DNA of 6,314 bases, taken from contig JBARXT010000082.1 of assembly GCA_049647485.1 (NCBI GenBank), positions 1 to 6,314 on the forward strand, in the 5' to 3' direction. Below are positions 1 to 5,822 of this stretch, piece by piece (position 1 is the stretch's first letter; each line of letters starts with the position of its first letter). This stretch comes from 62-47 sp049647485 (GTDB lineage Bacteria > Pseudomonadota > Alphaproteobacteria > Rhizobiales > Xanthobacteraceae). Both the position numbers and the translations under genes were made by a program. The notes beneath the pieces were generated by a model. It had not been told where the DNA came from. It made no database searches and worked only from the letters and a program-made list of their open reading frames with translations.

Positions 1-973
1 GTTCGAGATAAATGCGGTAGGCGTTGCCGCGGTTGTTGCTGGCGAAGGCCGGCATGTCCTTGTATTTCGACCAGTCGGTTTGCGCGTAGGCCGCGTCGAA
101 ATCGGTCCAGTTCTGCACCGCCTTGGCCATCGCTTCGCGAACATATTGAATGTAATCGCGGGTGAAGGCGATCGCTTCCGTCGCTTTCGTCGAAGCCTTG
201 CCGTGGCCCGGGATGATGAATTTTGGTTGCAGCTTCTCCACCTCGTTCAGCGCGGCGAGCCAGTGCGTGGTGGAAACGTCGTCGCTGTTCATGAAGGGGA
301 TGCGGCTGTTCTGCACGATGTCGCCGGCAAACAGCACGCCGTCCGGCTCCACCATCATCATCATGTCGCTGGAGGAATGCGCGGGACCGGCGAACAGCAG
401 CGTCAGGCGGCGGTCGCCGAGCGTGATCGTCATGCGCTCCTTGAAGGCGATGTCCGGCGGCACCACGCGGGTCTTCTCATCGACCCACGGGTAGAGCGCA
501 CCGCGCCGCTGGTCGAGCCGCTGCTCGGCGCGCTCGTCGGCGGTTTCCTCGTTGACCTTGTAGTCGCCTGCCTGCTCCTGCGCGACGATCAGCGCCTGCG
601 TGTGATCCCTGAACGCCTGCAAGCCGTAGATGTGATCGGCGTGATAGTGGCTGGCGATGACGTAGCGCACCGGTTTGTCGGTGGCCTTCTTGATCTCTTG
701 CAACAACGCCCAGCCGAGGCTCGGCGTGCCGAGCGCATCGAACACCGCGACGCCGTCTGAGGTGACGACGAAGCCGGCGTTCGAGGTATTGCCTTCGTTA
801 TCCTTGCCGGGAATGCCGGGGTTGCCGATGCTGTACCAGATCGGCGCGTTCGGCACCTGCTCGATATGCAACGGGATCGTCAGCGGCGCATAGGGTGCGT
901 CAGCGGCCTGAGCGAGCCCCACTTGCGCGAGACTTCCGAGTAGCATCGCCAGCGCGGCAAGGCAGCGAATCAT
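1..973 (-). CDS. Exported metallo-beta-lactamase-fold hydrolase, SoxH-like (3' end cut by window edge)
   Basis: I translated the minus strand from the ATG at 973-971; 324 residues are visible and the frame is open to the window edge. Residues 1-24 look like a Sec signal peptide ending AQA, so the protein should be periplasmic. The metallo-beta-lactamase metal ligands are complete: HYHADH at 109-114 (H109, H111, D113, H114), H199 in PAHSSSD, D218 in FAGD and H257 in PGHG. This predicts a two-zinc hydrolase; the substrate cannot be read from the sequence. Proteins of this fold, called SoxH, occur in sox clusters such as that of Paracoccus, where the role is unclear and not essential for thiosulfate oxidation. 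Its ATG overlaps the TGA of soxR (ATGA), so the two are co-transcribed and probably translationally coupled. A run of four methionines (204-207) comes from a CAT triplet repeat on the plus strand. The fold call is very firm; the SoxH label is inference. Confidence 0.9.
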   Translation of the reverse strand, partial: MIRCLAALAMLLGSLAQVGLAQAADAPYAPLTIPLHIEQVPNAPIWYSIGNPGIPGKDNEGNTSNAGFVVTSDGVAVFDALGTPSLGWALLQEIKKATDKPVRYVIASHYHADHIYGLQAFRDHTQALIVAQEQAGDYKVNEETADERAEQRLDQRRGALYPWVDEKTRVVPPDIAFKERMTITLGDRRLTLLFAGPAHSSSDMMMMVEPDGVLFAGDIVQNSRIPFMNSDDVSTTHWLAALNEVEKLQPKFIIPGHGKASTKATEAIAFTRDYIQYVREAMAKAVQNWTDFDAAYAQTDWSKYKDMPAFASNNRGNAYRIYLE

Positions 974-1323
974 TTGAGGTCTCCGCAGTAGATTTGCTTC
1001 AGCACCTTGAGCACCTTCAATGCGCGTGGATCGGCGACGCGATAATGCAGCGTCTGCGCCGTGCGCCGATACGTCACCAGTCCATCACCGCGCAGTTTCG
1101 CCAGATGTTGCGACAGCGCAGACGGACTGAGATTGATCATGTTCAGCATGTCGCCCACGGTCATCTCGCCGCGCACGGCGAGATAGCAAAGTATCAGCAA
1201 ACGCTTTTCGTTGCCTAAAAGTTTCAACAATTGCGCGGCGTCGCCGGCCTGCCGCGCCAGCCGCTTCATGTCGGCGGCGGCGGTCTCTCGTTTCTTTCGC
1301 GCGGATGATTTCGCGAGGGGCAT
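970..1323 (-). CDS. soxR: ArsR/SmtB-family transcriptional repressor SoxR
   Basis: This is a 117-residue winged-helix regulator of the ArsR family. The helix-turn-helix lies at about residues 65-83 (LSPSALSQHLAKLRGDGLV) and is followed by the wing (TYRRTAQTLHYRV). Two cysteines, C46 (LLILCYLA) and C113 (IYCGDL), sit where BigR and SqrR carry the pair that forms a sulfur bridge with persulfides, so the protein probably senses sulfane sulfur and releases DNA when it is present. SoxR of Pseudaminobacter salicylatoxidans is a known repressor of sox genes in this family. I prefer the ATG at 1323-1321; an in-frame TTG at 1335-1333 would add four residues but has no ribosome site. The gene is divergent from soxC and its stop overlaps the start of the downstream hydrolase. 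It should control both soxC onward and itself through the inverted repeats at 1340-1399. It is unrelated to the MerR-type superoxide sensor also named SoxR. Confidence 0.88.
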   Translation of the reverse strand: MPLAKSSARKKRETAAADMKRLARQAGDAAQLLKLLGNEKRLLILCYLAVRGEMTVGDMLNMINLSPSALSQHLAKLRGDGLVTYRRTAQTLHYRVADPRALKVLKVLKQIYCGDLK

Positions 1324-1339
1324 GATGATACCCAAATCT

Positions 1340-1363
1340 GGATGGAACAGTCAGGTTCCATCC
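1340..1363. promoter_or_regulatory. Perfect 9-6-9 inverted repeat, candidate SoxR operator 1
   Basis: GGATGGAAC and GTTCCATCC are perfectly complementary arms separated by six bases (AGTCAG). The repeat lies 17 bp upstream of the soxR ATG and about 90 bp upstream of the soxC ATG. ArsR-family dimers bind such dyads, and this position would give autorepression of soxR. No T-run follows on either strand, so it does not look like a terminator. Operator function is inferred from symmetry and position. Confidence 0.55.
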
Positions 1364-1377
1364 TATCGCATCAGGAG

Positions 1378-1399
1378 TAATTTAGCATTGACTGAATTA
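1378..1399. promoter_or_regulatory. AT-rich 8-6-8 inverted repeat, candidate SoxR operator 2
   Basis: TAATTTAG and CTGAATTA form an inverted repeat with one mismatch (7 of 8 pairs) and the same six-base spacer as the repeat at 1340-1363. The centres of the two repeats are 37 bp apart. It is clearly AT-rich within GC-rich DNA and covers a TTGACT hexamer that could serve as the soxC -35. An outer pair, CCTATCG at 1362-1368 and CGATAGG at 1408-1414, is arranged around almost the same centre (1388). The symmetry resembles BigR/SqrR-type sites, but it does not exactly match the ATTC-N8-GAAT pattern I recall. Confidence 0.5.
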
Positions 1400-1416
1400 G
1401 CGTGCGACGATAGGTC
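1388..1416 (+). promoter_or_regulatory. Possible sigma70-type promoter for soxC
   Basis: TTGACT at 1388-1393 is a good -35. At 17 bp distance the -10 position holds TAGGTC (1411-1416), which is weak. A repressor bound at 1378-1399 would cover the -35. If correct, the transcript starts just upstream of the GGAGG at 1432-1436 and the TTG at 1417 could not be the soxC start. Confidence 0.35.
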
Positions 1417-1452
1417 TTGAACAACAATACTGGAGGCGGTCGCAAGCCGCCA

Positions 1453-2799
1453 ATGGAAAAGCGGCTGTGCGCCGCAAAGCGAGGAAACGTGCGGCCCACC
1501 TTCTGGCGCGGCAAGCCCGGACGATCCAAGCTCATCGACCCCGATGGTGTGGGGCTCAACCGTCGGGCCATGCTCGGTCTCGGCGCGGCGCTCACCGGCA
1601 CCCTCGCGCTCGATCGCAATGCGGCACTGGCGCAGAGCGAGGGCGCGTCGCCGCCGGCGGATGCGCCGTGGTCGCAATCGCTCGGCGCCGGGGTGGTGGA
1701 TCGACCCTATGGCAGCCCGGCGGAATTCGAGGCCGGCGTCATTCGCCGCAATGTGCCGTGGCTCACCGCGGGCACCGAATCCTCCATCAGTTTCTCGCCG
1801 CTGCAACACCTCAACGGCATCATCACGCCGAACGGATTGTTCTTCGAGCGCTATCACGCCGGCCGTCCCGACGTCGATCCGAAGCAACACAGATTGATGA
1901 TCCATGGCCTCGTCGAGCGACCGCTACTGCTGACGATGGAGGATATCGTCCGCTTTCCGTCGGTGTCGCGCATTCATTTCATCGAATGTCCGGCCAATGG
2001 CGGCATGGAGTGGCGCGCCGCGCAACTCAACTCGTTGCAATTCAATCACGGCATGATCAGTTGCGCAGAATGGACCGGCGTGAAGCTCTCTACCTTGCTT
2101 GAGGAAGTCGGCCTCAAGAAAGAAGCGAAGTGGGTGTTGGTGGAAGGCGCCGACGGCGCCCATATGAACCGCAGTCTGCCGTTGGAGAAATGTCTCGACG
2201 ATTGCCTCGTGGTCTATGCGCAGAACGGCGAGGCGTTGCGGCCGGAGCAGGGTTATCCGCTGCGTCTCGTGGTGCCGGGGTGGGAAGGCAATGTCAGCAT
2301 CAAATGGCTGCGCCGCATCAAGATAGGCGACAAGCCGTGGCATTCGCGCGAGGAAACCTCGAAATACACCGACCTGATGCCGGACGGCACCTCGCGCGGC
2401 TTCACCTGGCTGATCGACGCCAAGTCGGTGATCACCTTCCCCTGTCCGGAGAAGCCGCTGCACAGTCCGGGCCTCTATGAAATTCGCGGGCTGGCATGGA
2501 CCGGCCACGGCAAGGTCAAGCGCGTCGATGTCTCGGTGGACGGTGGCGTCAACTGGCAGACCGCGCAACTGCACGAGCCGATCTTGTCGAAGGCGCTGAC
2601 GCGGTTTTCGCTGCCGTGGCGCTGGGACGGCAAGCCGGCGCTGCTCGAATCCCGTGTCATCGATGAGACCGGTTACGTGCAGCCGACCATCGTGCAGCTG
2701 CGTGAAAAGCGCGGCACCAATTCGGTCTACCACAACAACGCGATACAAACGTGGCAGGTGAAAGCGGACGGGAGCGTGTTTGATGTCCAGCTTTCGTGA
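1453..2799 (+). CDS. soxC: SoxC, molybdenum subunit of sulfane dehydrogenase SoxCD
   Basis: This is a 448-residue member of the sulfite-oxidase fold family. Together with SoxD it oxidises the outer sulfane sulfur bound to SoxY in the periplasm, passing six electrons to cytochrome c. A Tat-type signal lies at about residues 36-60 (NRRAMLGLGAALTG, cleavage near ALA/Q) after an unusually long n-region. The probable molybdenum-binding cysteine is C179 in FIECPANGG, within a segment HFIECPANGGMEWR typical of SoxC rather than of true sulfite oxidases. The C-terminal part (about 330-448) fits the dimerisation domain, with a VDVSVDGGVNW segment. The start is uncertain: the frame is open from TTG 1417, ATG 1453 is preferred, and GTG 1489 is preceded by GAGGA. 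The only strong ribosome site, GGAGG at 1432-1436, is 16 nt from ATG 1453; a GGCGG/CCGCC hairpin between them could shorten that distance. It is the first gene of the operon and overlaps soxD by 17 nt. Confidence 0.93.
   Translation: MEKRLCAAKRGNVRPTFWRGKPGRSKLIDPDGVGLNRRAMLGLGAALTGTLALDRNAALAQSEGASPPADAPWSQSLGAGVVDRPYGSPAEFEAGVIRRNVPWLTAGTESSISFSPLQHLNGIITPNGLFFERYHAGRPDVDPKQHRLMIHGLVERPLLLTMEDIVRFPSVSRIHFIECPANGGMEWRAAQLNSLQFNHGMISCAEWTGVKLSTLLEEVGLKKEAKWVLVEGADGAHMNRSLPLEKCLDDCLVVYAQNGEALRPEQGYPLRLVVPGWEGNVSIKWLRRIKIGDKPWHSREETSKYTDLMPDGTSRGFTWLIDAKSVITFPCPEKPLHSPGLYEIRGLAWTGHGKVKRVDVSVDGGVNWQTAQLHEPILSKALTRFSLPWRWDGKPALLESRVIDETGYVQPTIVQLREKRGTNSVYHNNAIQTWQVKADGSVFDVQLS
2770..2774 (+). 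promoter_or_regulatory. Ribosome binding site deciding the soxD start
   Basis: GGGAG lies 8 nt before the ATG at 2783, inside the end of soxC. The alternative soxD start at 2942 has no comparable site (it is preceded by GCACCTCAGA). This supports initiation at 2783 and translation through the repeat pair that follows. Confidence 0.6.
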
Positions 2800-3595
2800 T
2801 CGTTTGCGATTTTTTCTTGCTGATGCCGTCACCCGGAGGTGCTATCGCGCAGCGATAGCCTCGAAGGGCGACGGCGGAGAGTACATTCGTCCTGGTCGGT
2901 CATCCTTCGAGGCTCGCCGCTTGCGTGGCTCGCACCTCAGAATGACCGTCGCGGCGGTTGCTTTTCTCTCGACGGGTGTCGGTGCAGCATCTGCCGCTGA
3001 GCCCGGTCATTTCGGTTACGGCACCTCGCCGAGCGCCGAGCAGATCGCCGGCTGGGACATCGACGCGCGCGGCGAGGATGGCGCAGGGCTTCCGCCCGGC
3101 AAGGGCGATGTGGCCACCGGTGAGAACGTCTATGCCGAGCAATGCGCCGCCTGCCACGGCACCTTCGGCGAGGGCGAGGGGCGCTTCCCCAAGCTCGCGG
3201 GCGGGCAGGGCACCCTGAAGGACGACCGCCCGGAACTGACGGTCGGCAGTTACTGGCCCTATGCGCCGACGCTGTGGGATTACATTAACCGCGCGATGCC
3301 GATGCCGATGCCGCATACACTTTCGTCGGATGACGTTTATGCATTGACGGCCTATATCCTGAACCTGAATAATATCGTCCCGAATGAATTCGTCGCCGAT
3401 CGCGACAGCCTGCCGAAAGTCAGGATGCCCAATCGCGATAACTTCATCTGGACCGATCCGAGGCCGGATACCGCCGCAGAGCCGTGCATGAGCGCGTGTC
3501 GCGATCCCGCCGCCGTCAGCATTTCCTCGACGGCGGAAGGGCGCGATCTGACGCCGCGAACCACCGGTCCGCTCGACGATATGCAGCCGAAGTGA
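2783..3595 (+). CDS. soxD: SoxD, c-type cytochrome subunit of sulfane dehydrogenase SoxCD
   Basis: This 270-residue precursor carries one haem-binding motif, CAACH, at residues 121-125. It accepts electrons from the molybdenum subunit SoxC in the periplasm. The likely distal methionine is in RAMPMPMPHTL (about 172-176), encoded by three ATGCCG copies at 3296-3313. The C-terminal tail has a CxxxC pair (CMSAC, about 235-239). The diheme SoxD of Paracoccus is longer; this is the short monoheme form. The N-terminus is odd: residues 1-14 (MSSFRDRLRFFLAD) look like a signal n-region, then about 41 residues are encoded by two inverted palindromic repeats (2825-2947), and only then comes the hydrophobic core VAAVAFLSTGVGAASA with its cleavage site. 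Starting at ATG 2942 instead would give 217 residues with a signal lacking any positive charge and no ribosome site. The gene overlaps soxC by 17 nt. The SoxD identity is firm; the start is less so. Confidence 0.9.
   Translation: MSSFRDRLRFFLADAVTRRCYRAAIASKGDGGEYIRPGRSSFEARRLRGSHLRMTVAAVAFLSTGVGAASAAEPGHFGYGTSPSAEQIAGWDIDARGEDGAGLPPGKGDVATGENVYAEQCAACHGTFGEGEGRFPKLAGGQGTLKDDRPELTVGSYWPYAPTLWDYINRAMPMPMPHTLSSDDVYALTAYILNLNNIVPNEFVADRDSLPKVRMPNRDNFIWTDPRPDTAAEPCMSACRDPAAVSISSTAEGRDLTPRTTGPLDDMQPK
2825..2875 (+). repeat. Palindromic dispersed repeat, unit 1, inside soxD
   Basis: The unit is an imperfect palindrome: GCCGTC (2825-2830) pairs with GACGGC (2870-2875), CCC with GGG, and GCTATCGC (2841-2848) with GCGATAGC (2852-2859) around a three-base loop. 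GAGG/CCTC and CGAAGG segments like these recur in Bradyrhizobium-type extragenic palindromes as I remember them. Unlike most such elements it sits within a coding sequence and is read in frame. Confidence 0.75.
2898..2947 (-). repeat. Palindromic dispersed repeat, unit 2, inverted relative to unit 1
   Basis: GGTCAT (2898-2903) pairs with ATGACC (2942-2947) around internal GAGG/CCTC arms. Its left end GTCATCCTTCGAGGC (2899-2913) matches the reverse complement of the right end of unit 1 (2858-2872) at 13 of 15 bases. Its right end (2932-2946) matches the reverse complement of the left end of unit 1 (2828-2842) at 12 of 15. The two units are therefore the same element facing each other, separated by about 22 bp. 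The right arm supplies the ATG at 2942. Confidence 0.75.
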
Positions 3596-3649
3596 AGATG
3601 CCAAATGGATTTGCTCCAATCTGACCGCGCAACAACATGAAACCGATGC

Positions 3650-3653
3650 AGGA
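3650..3653 (+). promoter_or_regulatory. Ribosome binding site favouring a GTG start for soxX
   Basis: AGGA lies 9 nt before GTG 3663 and 15 nt before ATG 3669, and overlaps no upstream coding sequence. It favours the GTG over both the ATG and the upstream TTG at 3654. Confidence 0.45.
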
Positions 3654-3662
3654 TTGAACTCC

Positions 3663-4037
3663 GTGAGAATGGTTTTCCTGACCGGCCAGAGCCGGCTTCG
3701 AACGATGGCGTGTGTCATGTTGCTTGGCATTGCCGGCGCGCCGGCGATGGCGCAGGCGCAATCGCCCAATGTGGCCGAGGGGCAGAAGCTGGCGTTTGAT
3801 CGCAGCAAGGGCAATTGTCTGACCTGCCATGAGATCAAGGGCGGCAATCTCGCCGGCTCCATTGGCCCCGCGCTGGTCGACATCAAATCGAAGTATCCCG
3901 ATCGCAACGAACTGGTGGCGATCGTCAGCGACGAAACCAAACGCAACCCGACCACCGTGATGCCGCCGTTCGGCCGCAACCACATCCTGACCGAACAGGA
4001 GATCAGCGCGGTAGTGGATTTTCTGCAGACGTTGTGA
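3663..4037 (+). CDS. soxX: SoxX, monohaem cytochrome c subunit of SoxXA
   Basis: This is a 124-residue precursor with a Sec signal peptide (about 1-31, ending AMA) and a single haem motif CLTCH at residues 52-56. M100 in TVMPPFGRNHIL is the expected distal haem ligand. SoxX pairs with SoxA to form the periplasmic cytochrome that couples thiosulfate oxidatively to the SoxY cysteine; SoxX takes the electrons onward. The C-terminal ILTEQEISAVVDFLQTL helix is typical of class I cytochromes c. I chose GTG 3663 because of the AGGA 9 nt upstream; ATG 3669 would shorten the n-region by two residues without changing the mature protein. The 67 bp gap after soxD is the largest within the operon but shows no clear terminator or promoter. 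soxY follows 40 bp downstream. Confidence 0.93.
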   Translation: MRMVFLTGQSRLRTMACVMLLGIAGAPAMAQAQSPNVAEGQKLAFDRSKGNCLTCHEIKGGNLAGSIGPALVDIKSKYPDRNELVAIVSDETKRNPTTVMPPFGRNHILTEQEISAVVDFLQTL

Positions 4038-4067
4038 CGGCCGGCCACGCGACCCGGGCCGCAATAT

Positions 4068-4071
4068 GGAG
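4068..4071 (+). promoter_or_regulatory. Ribosome binding site deciding the soxY start
   Basis: GGAG lies 6 nt before ATG 4078. The in-frame ATG at 4066 overlaps this site and has no site of its own, so 4078 is the better start. Confidence 0.6.
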
Positions 4072-4077
4072 ATCAAG

Positions 4078-4575
4078 ATGAGCAATTCGATCTGGAATGA
4101 CGCCACGGCGAGCCGGCGTGCGGTGCTGCACGGCATCGCCGCGGTCGCGGTGGTTGGCTTCGCCGGCATCCGTTTCGGCATGACCGAGGTGTTCGCCGCC
4201 GTCAACGACAAGTATCCCGAGGATGCCTTTAAGCAGAAGAGCGAGGCCGACGCCATCAAGTCGCTCTACGGCAAGACCGCGGAGAAATCCGACAAGGTGA
4301 AGCTCGACGCGCCGGAGATCGCGGAAAACGGCGCGGTGGTGCCGATCTCGGTGTCCACGTCGATGCCCGATGTCACCTCGATCGCGATCCTGGTGACGGA
4401 GAATCCGAACACGCTTGCGGCGGCCTATCGCATCCTGCCGGGCACGACCGCTATGGTCTCCAGCCGGCTCAAGATGGCGAAGACAAGCAATGTCATCGCT
4501 ATCGTGGAAGCCGACGGCAAGCTCTACAGCGCCACCAAGGAAGTGAAAGTCACCGTCGGCGGCTGCGGCGGCTGA
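4078..4575 (+). CDS. soxY: SoxY, sulfur-carrying subunit of SoxYZ
   Basis: SoxY is the covalent substrate carrier of the Sox pathway. This 165-residue precursor ends in GGCGG, the flexible arm whose single cysteine (C163) holds the thiosulfate-derived intermediates and visits SoxXA, SoxB and SoxCD in turn. It is the only cysteine in the protein. Residues 11-38 carry a Tat-type signal (ASRRAVLHGIAAVAVVGFAG), consistent with export of folded SoxYZ and with SoxZ having no signal of its own. The central part (about 70-155) fits the immunoglobulin-like SoxY domain (ENGAVVPISVSTSMPDV). It lies 40 bp after soxX and 23 bp before soxZ. Length and motifs are ordinary for the family. Confidence 0.96.
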   Translation: MSNSIWNDATASRRAVLHGIAAVAVVGFAGIRFGMTEVFAAVNDKYPEDAFKQKSEADAIKSLYGKTAEKSDKVKLDAPEIAENGAVVPISVSTSMPDVTSIAILVTENPNTLAAAYRILPGTTAMVSSRLKMAKTSNVIAIVEADGKLYSATKEVKVTVGGCGG

Positions 4576-4598
4576 TATCAGGAACAGGAAGTATCATC

Positions 4599-4910
4599 AT
4601 GGCATCGACCATTCGCGTTCGCGCCACCGCCAGCGGCGACACTACCGAGGTGCAGGCGCTGATCCAGCACCCGATGGATTCCGGCTTCGTCAAGAATGCC
4701 AAGGGCGAACTGATTCCGCCGCATTACATCCAGCAGGTGACCATCGAGCACGGCGGCAAGCCGGTGTTCGTCGCCGACTGGGGCCCGGCGGTATCGAAGG
4801 ATCCGTATCTGAAGTTCGCCTTCAAGGGCGGCAAGAAGGGCGACGACCTCAAGGTCAGTTGGACTGACAACAAGGGCGCCAGCGATACGCTCACCGCCAA
4901 GATTCAATAA
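4599..4910 (+). CDS. soxZ: SoxZ, scaffold subunit of the SoxYZ carrier
   Basis: This 103-residue protein has no signal peptide and no cysteine, as expected for SoxZ, which forms a beta-sandwich heterodimer with SoxY and is exported with it through the Tat system. Recognisable segments are ALIQHPMDSGF (about 21-31), the IPPHYIQQVTIEHGGKPV stretch (about 39-56) and KGDDLKVSWTDNKG near the C-terminus. AGGAA ends 8 nt before the ATG, so the start is clear. The gene follows soxY by 23 bp and precedes soxA by 34 bp. Confidence 0.96.
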   Translation: MASTIRVRATASGDTTEVQALIQHPMDSGFVKNAKGELIPPHYIQQVTIEHGGKPVFVADWGPAVSKDPYLKFAFKGGKKGDDLKVSWTDNKGASDTLTAKIQ

Positions 4911-4933
4911 GGGTTCGCGGCAAGGGCGGAGAG

Positions 4934-4938
4934 GGAGG
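4934..4938 (+). promoter_or_regulatory. Ribosome binding site deciding the soxA start
   Basis: GGAGG directly abuts the ATG at 4939 but lies 6 nt before the in-frame ATG at 4945, which is therefore the functional start. Confidence 0.6.
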
Positions 4939-4944
4939 ATGACG

Positions 4945-5805
4945 ATGCGACGACTTTCCGGGGTGGCGATGGCCGGGCTGGCGATCGCGGTGGCGTTGTT
5001 GAGCGCGCCGCCGGCGGCGATGGCCGCCGACACGCCCAATCCTCCCGCCGACCTCAAGGCCTTCCAGAAGTTCTTCAAGGACAAGTTCCCGAAGGTGAAG
5101 TTCGAGGACTTCGTCAACGGTCCCTACTCGATGGACGAGGGGCTCTATAAGCAGTGGAAGGAGAAGGAGGAGTTTCCGCCTTACGAGTTCGCGCTCGATC
5201 TCGGCAAGGAGTTGATGGCGAAGCCGTTCAAGAACGGCAAGACGCTGGCCGACTGCTTTCCCAACAAGGGCATCGGAATCCGTCAGGATTATCCGCACTT
5301 CGACGCCAAGCAGGGCAAGGTGATCACGCTCGAACTGGCGGTGAACCAGTGCCTCGAAGCCAACGGCGAGCAGCCCTATTCCTACGTCAAGGATGAGATG
5401 GCGGCGGTGACCGCCTACATGGCGTACACGTCGCGCGGAAAAGTGTTCGACGTGAAGATTCCCGACGATCCTCGCGCGCTCGCGGCCTACGAGAACGGCA
5501 AGCGCTATTTCTATACGCGGCGCGGCCAACTGAATTTCTCCTGCGCCACCTGCCATGTGCAAAGCCCCGGCGAGCGGATTCGCGCCGAGGTGCTGGCGCC
5601 GGCGCTCGGCATTCTCAACGCGATGCCGATTTATCGCTCCGAGTGGTCGGGCATGGGCACCACCAGCCGCCGTTTCACCTCGTGCAACAGTCAGGTGCGC
5701 GGCGTGCCGCTGAAGCCGCAGGACGAGGAGTATCGCGACCTCGAATATTATCTCTCCTATGTCAGCAACGGGCTGCCGATCTCCGGCCCCGGTGCGCGGC
5801 CGTGA
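4945..5805 (+). CDS. soxA: SoxA, single-haem catalytic subunit of SoxXA
   Basis: SoxA carries the active-site haem of SoxXA, which forms the disulfide bond between thiosulfate and SoxY. The 286-residue precursor has a Sec signal (about 1-27, MRRLSGVAMAGLAIAVALL to AMA). Only one haem motif is present, CATCH at residues 200-204. The N-terminal haem site of diheme SoxA is missing; cysteines C104 (ADCFPN) and C136 (NQCLEANG) remain in that domain, and in monohaem SoxA such cysteines form a disulfide. C247 in RRFTSCNSQVRGVPL is the expected active-site cysteine, the persulfide-modified haem ligand, followed by the conserved VR. The protein therefore belongs to the monohaem group, and the presence of soxK next to it suggests the SoxAXK form. 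It lies 34 bp after soxZ and 17 bp before soxK. Confidence 0.95.
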   Translation: MRRLSGVAMAGLAIAVALLSAPPAAMAADTPNPPADLKAFQKFFKDKFPKVKFEDFVNGPYSMDEGLYKQWKEKEEFPPYEFALDLGKELMAKPFKNGKTLADCFPNKGIGIRQDYPHFDAKQGKVITLELAVNQCLEANGEQPYSYVKDEMAAVTAYMAYTSRGKVFDVKIPDDPRALAAYENGKRYFYTRRGQLNFSCATCHVQSPGERIRAEVLAPALGILNAMPIYRSEWSGMGTTSRRFTSCNSQVRGVPLKPQDEEYRDLEYYLSYVSNGLPISGPGARP

Positions 5806-5812
5806 TGCGAAT

Positions 5813-5817
5813 GGAGG
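5813..5817 (+). promoter_or_regulatory. Ribosome binding site deciding the soxK start
   Basis: GGAGG is 5 nt before ATG 5823. The earlier in-frame ATGs at 5805 (overlapping the soxA stop) and 5811 (overlapping this site) lack their own sites, and the signal peptide begins at 5823. Confidence 0.6.
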
Positions 5818-5822
5818 TTCTG

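Noticed and set aside
80..760. Long plus-strand reading frame opposite the hydrolase gene
   Set aside because: It is antisense to a protein with complete metallo-beta-lactamase motifs; its composition (histidine-, arginine- and valine-rich) is typical of a GC-rich shadow frame.
2808..2816. T-run near the start of soxD as an intrinsic terminator
   Set aside because: No GC-rich hairpin precedes it, and it lies in the soxD coding sequence.
1924..2832. 302-codon minus-strand frame opposite soxC
   Set aside because: Antisense to the conserved SoxC coding sequence, no recognisable motifs, arginine- and histidine-rich shadow composition.
3602..3613. CAAAT-GG-ATTTG inverted repeat between soxD and soxX as a second SoxR site
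   Set aside because: Some sox loci have an operator before soxX, but this dyad is short, has a two-base spacer and does not resemble the repeats upstream of soxC.
3637..3657. Tiny frame MKPMQD just before soxX, possible leader peptide
   Set aside because: Six codons, no ribosome site of its own and no regulatory codon pattern; most likely chance.
2900..4048. 382-codon minus-strand frame opposite soxD and soxX
   Set aside because: Covers two genes with intact haem motifs on the other strand and starts from GC-rich repeat DNA; no domain recognisable.
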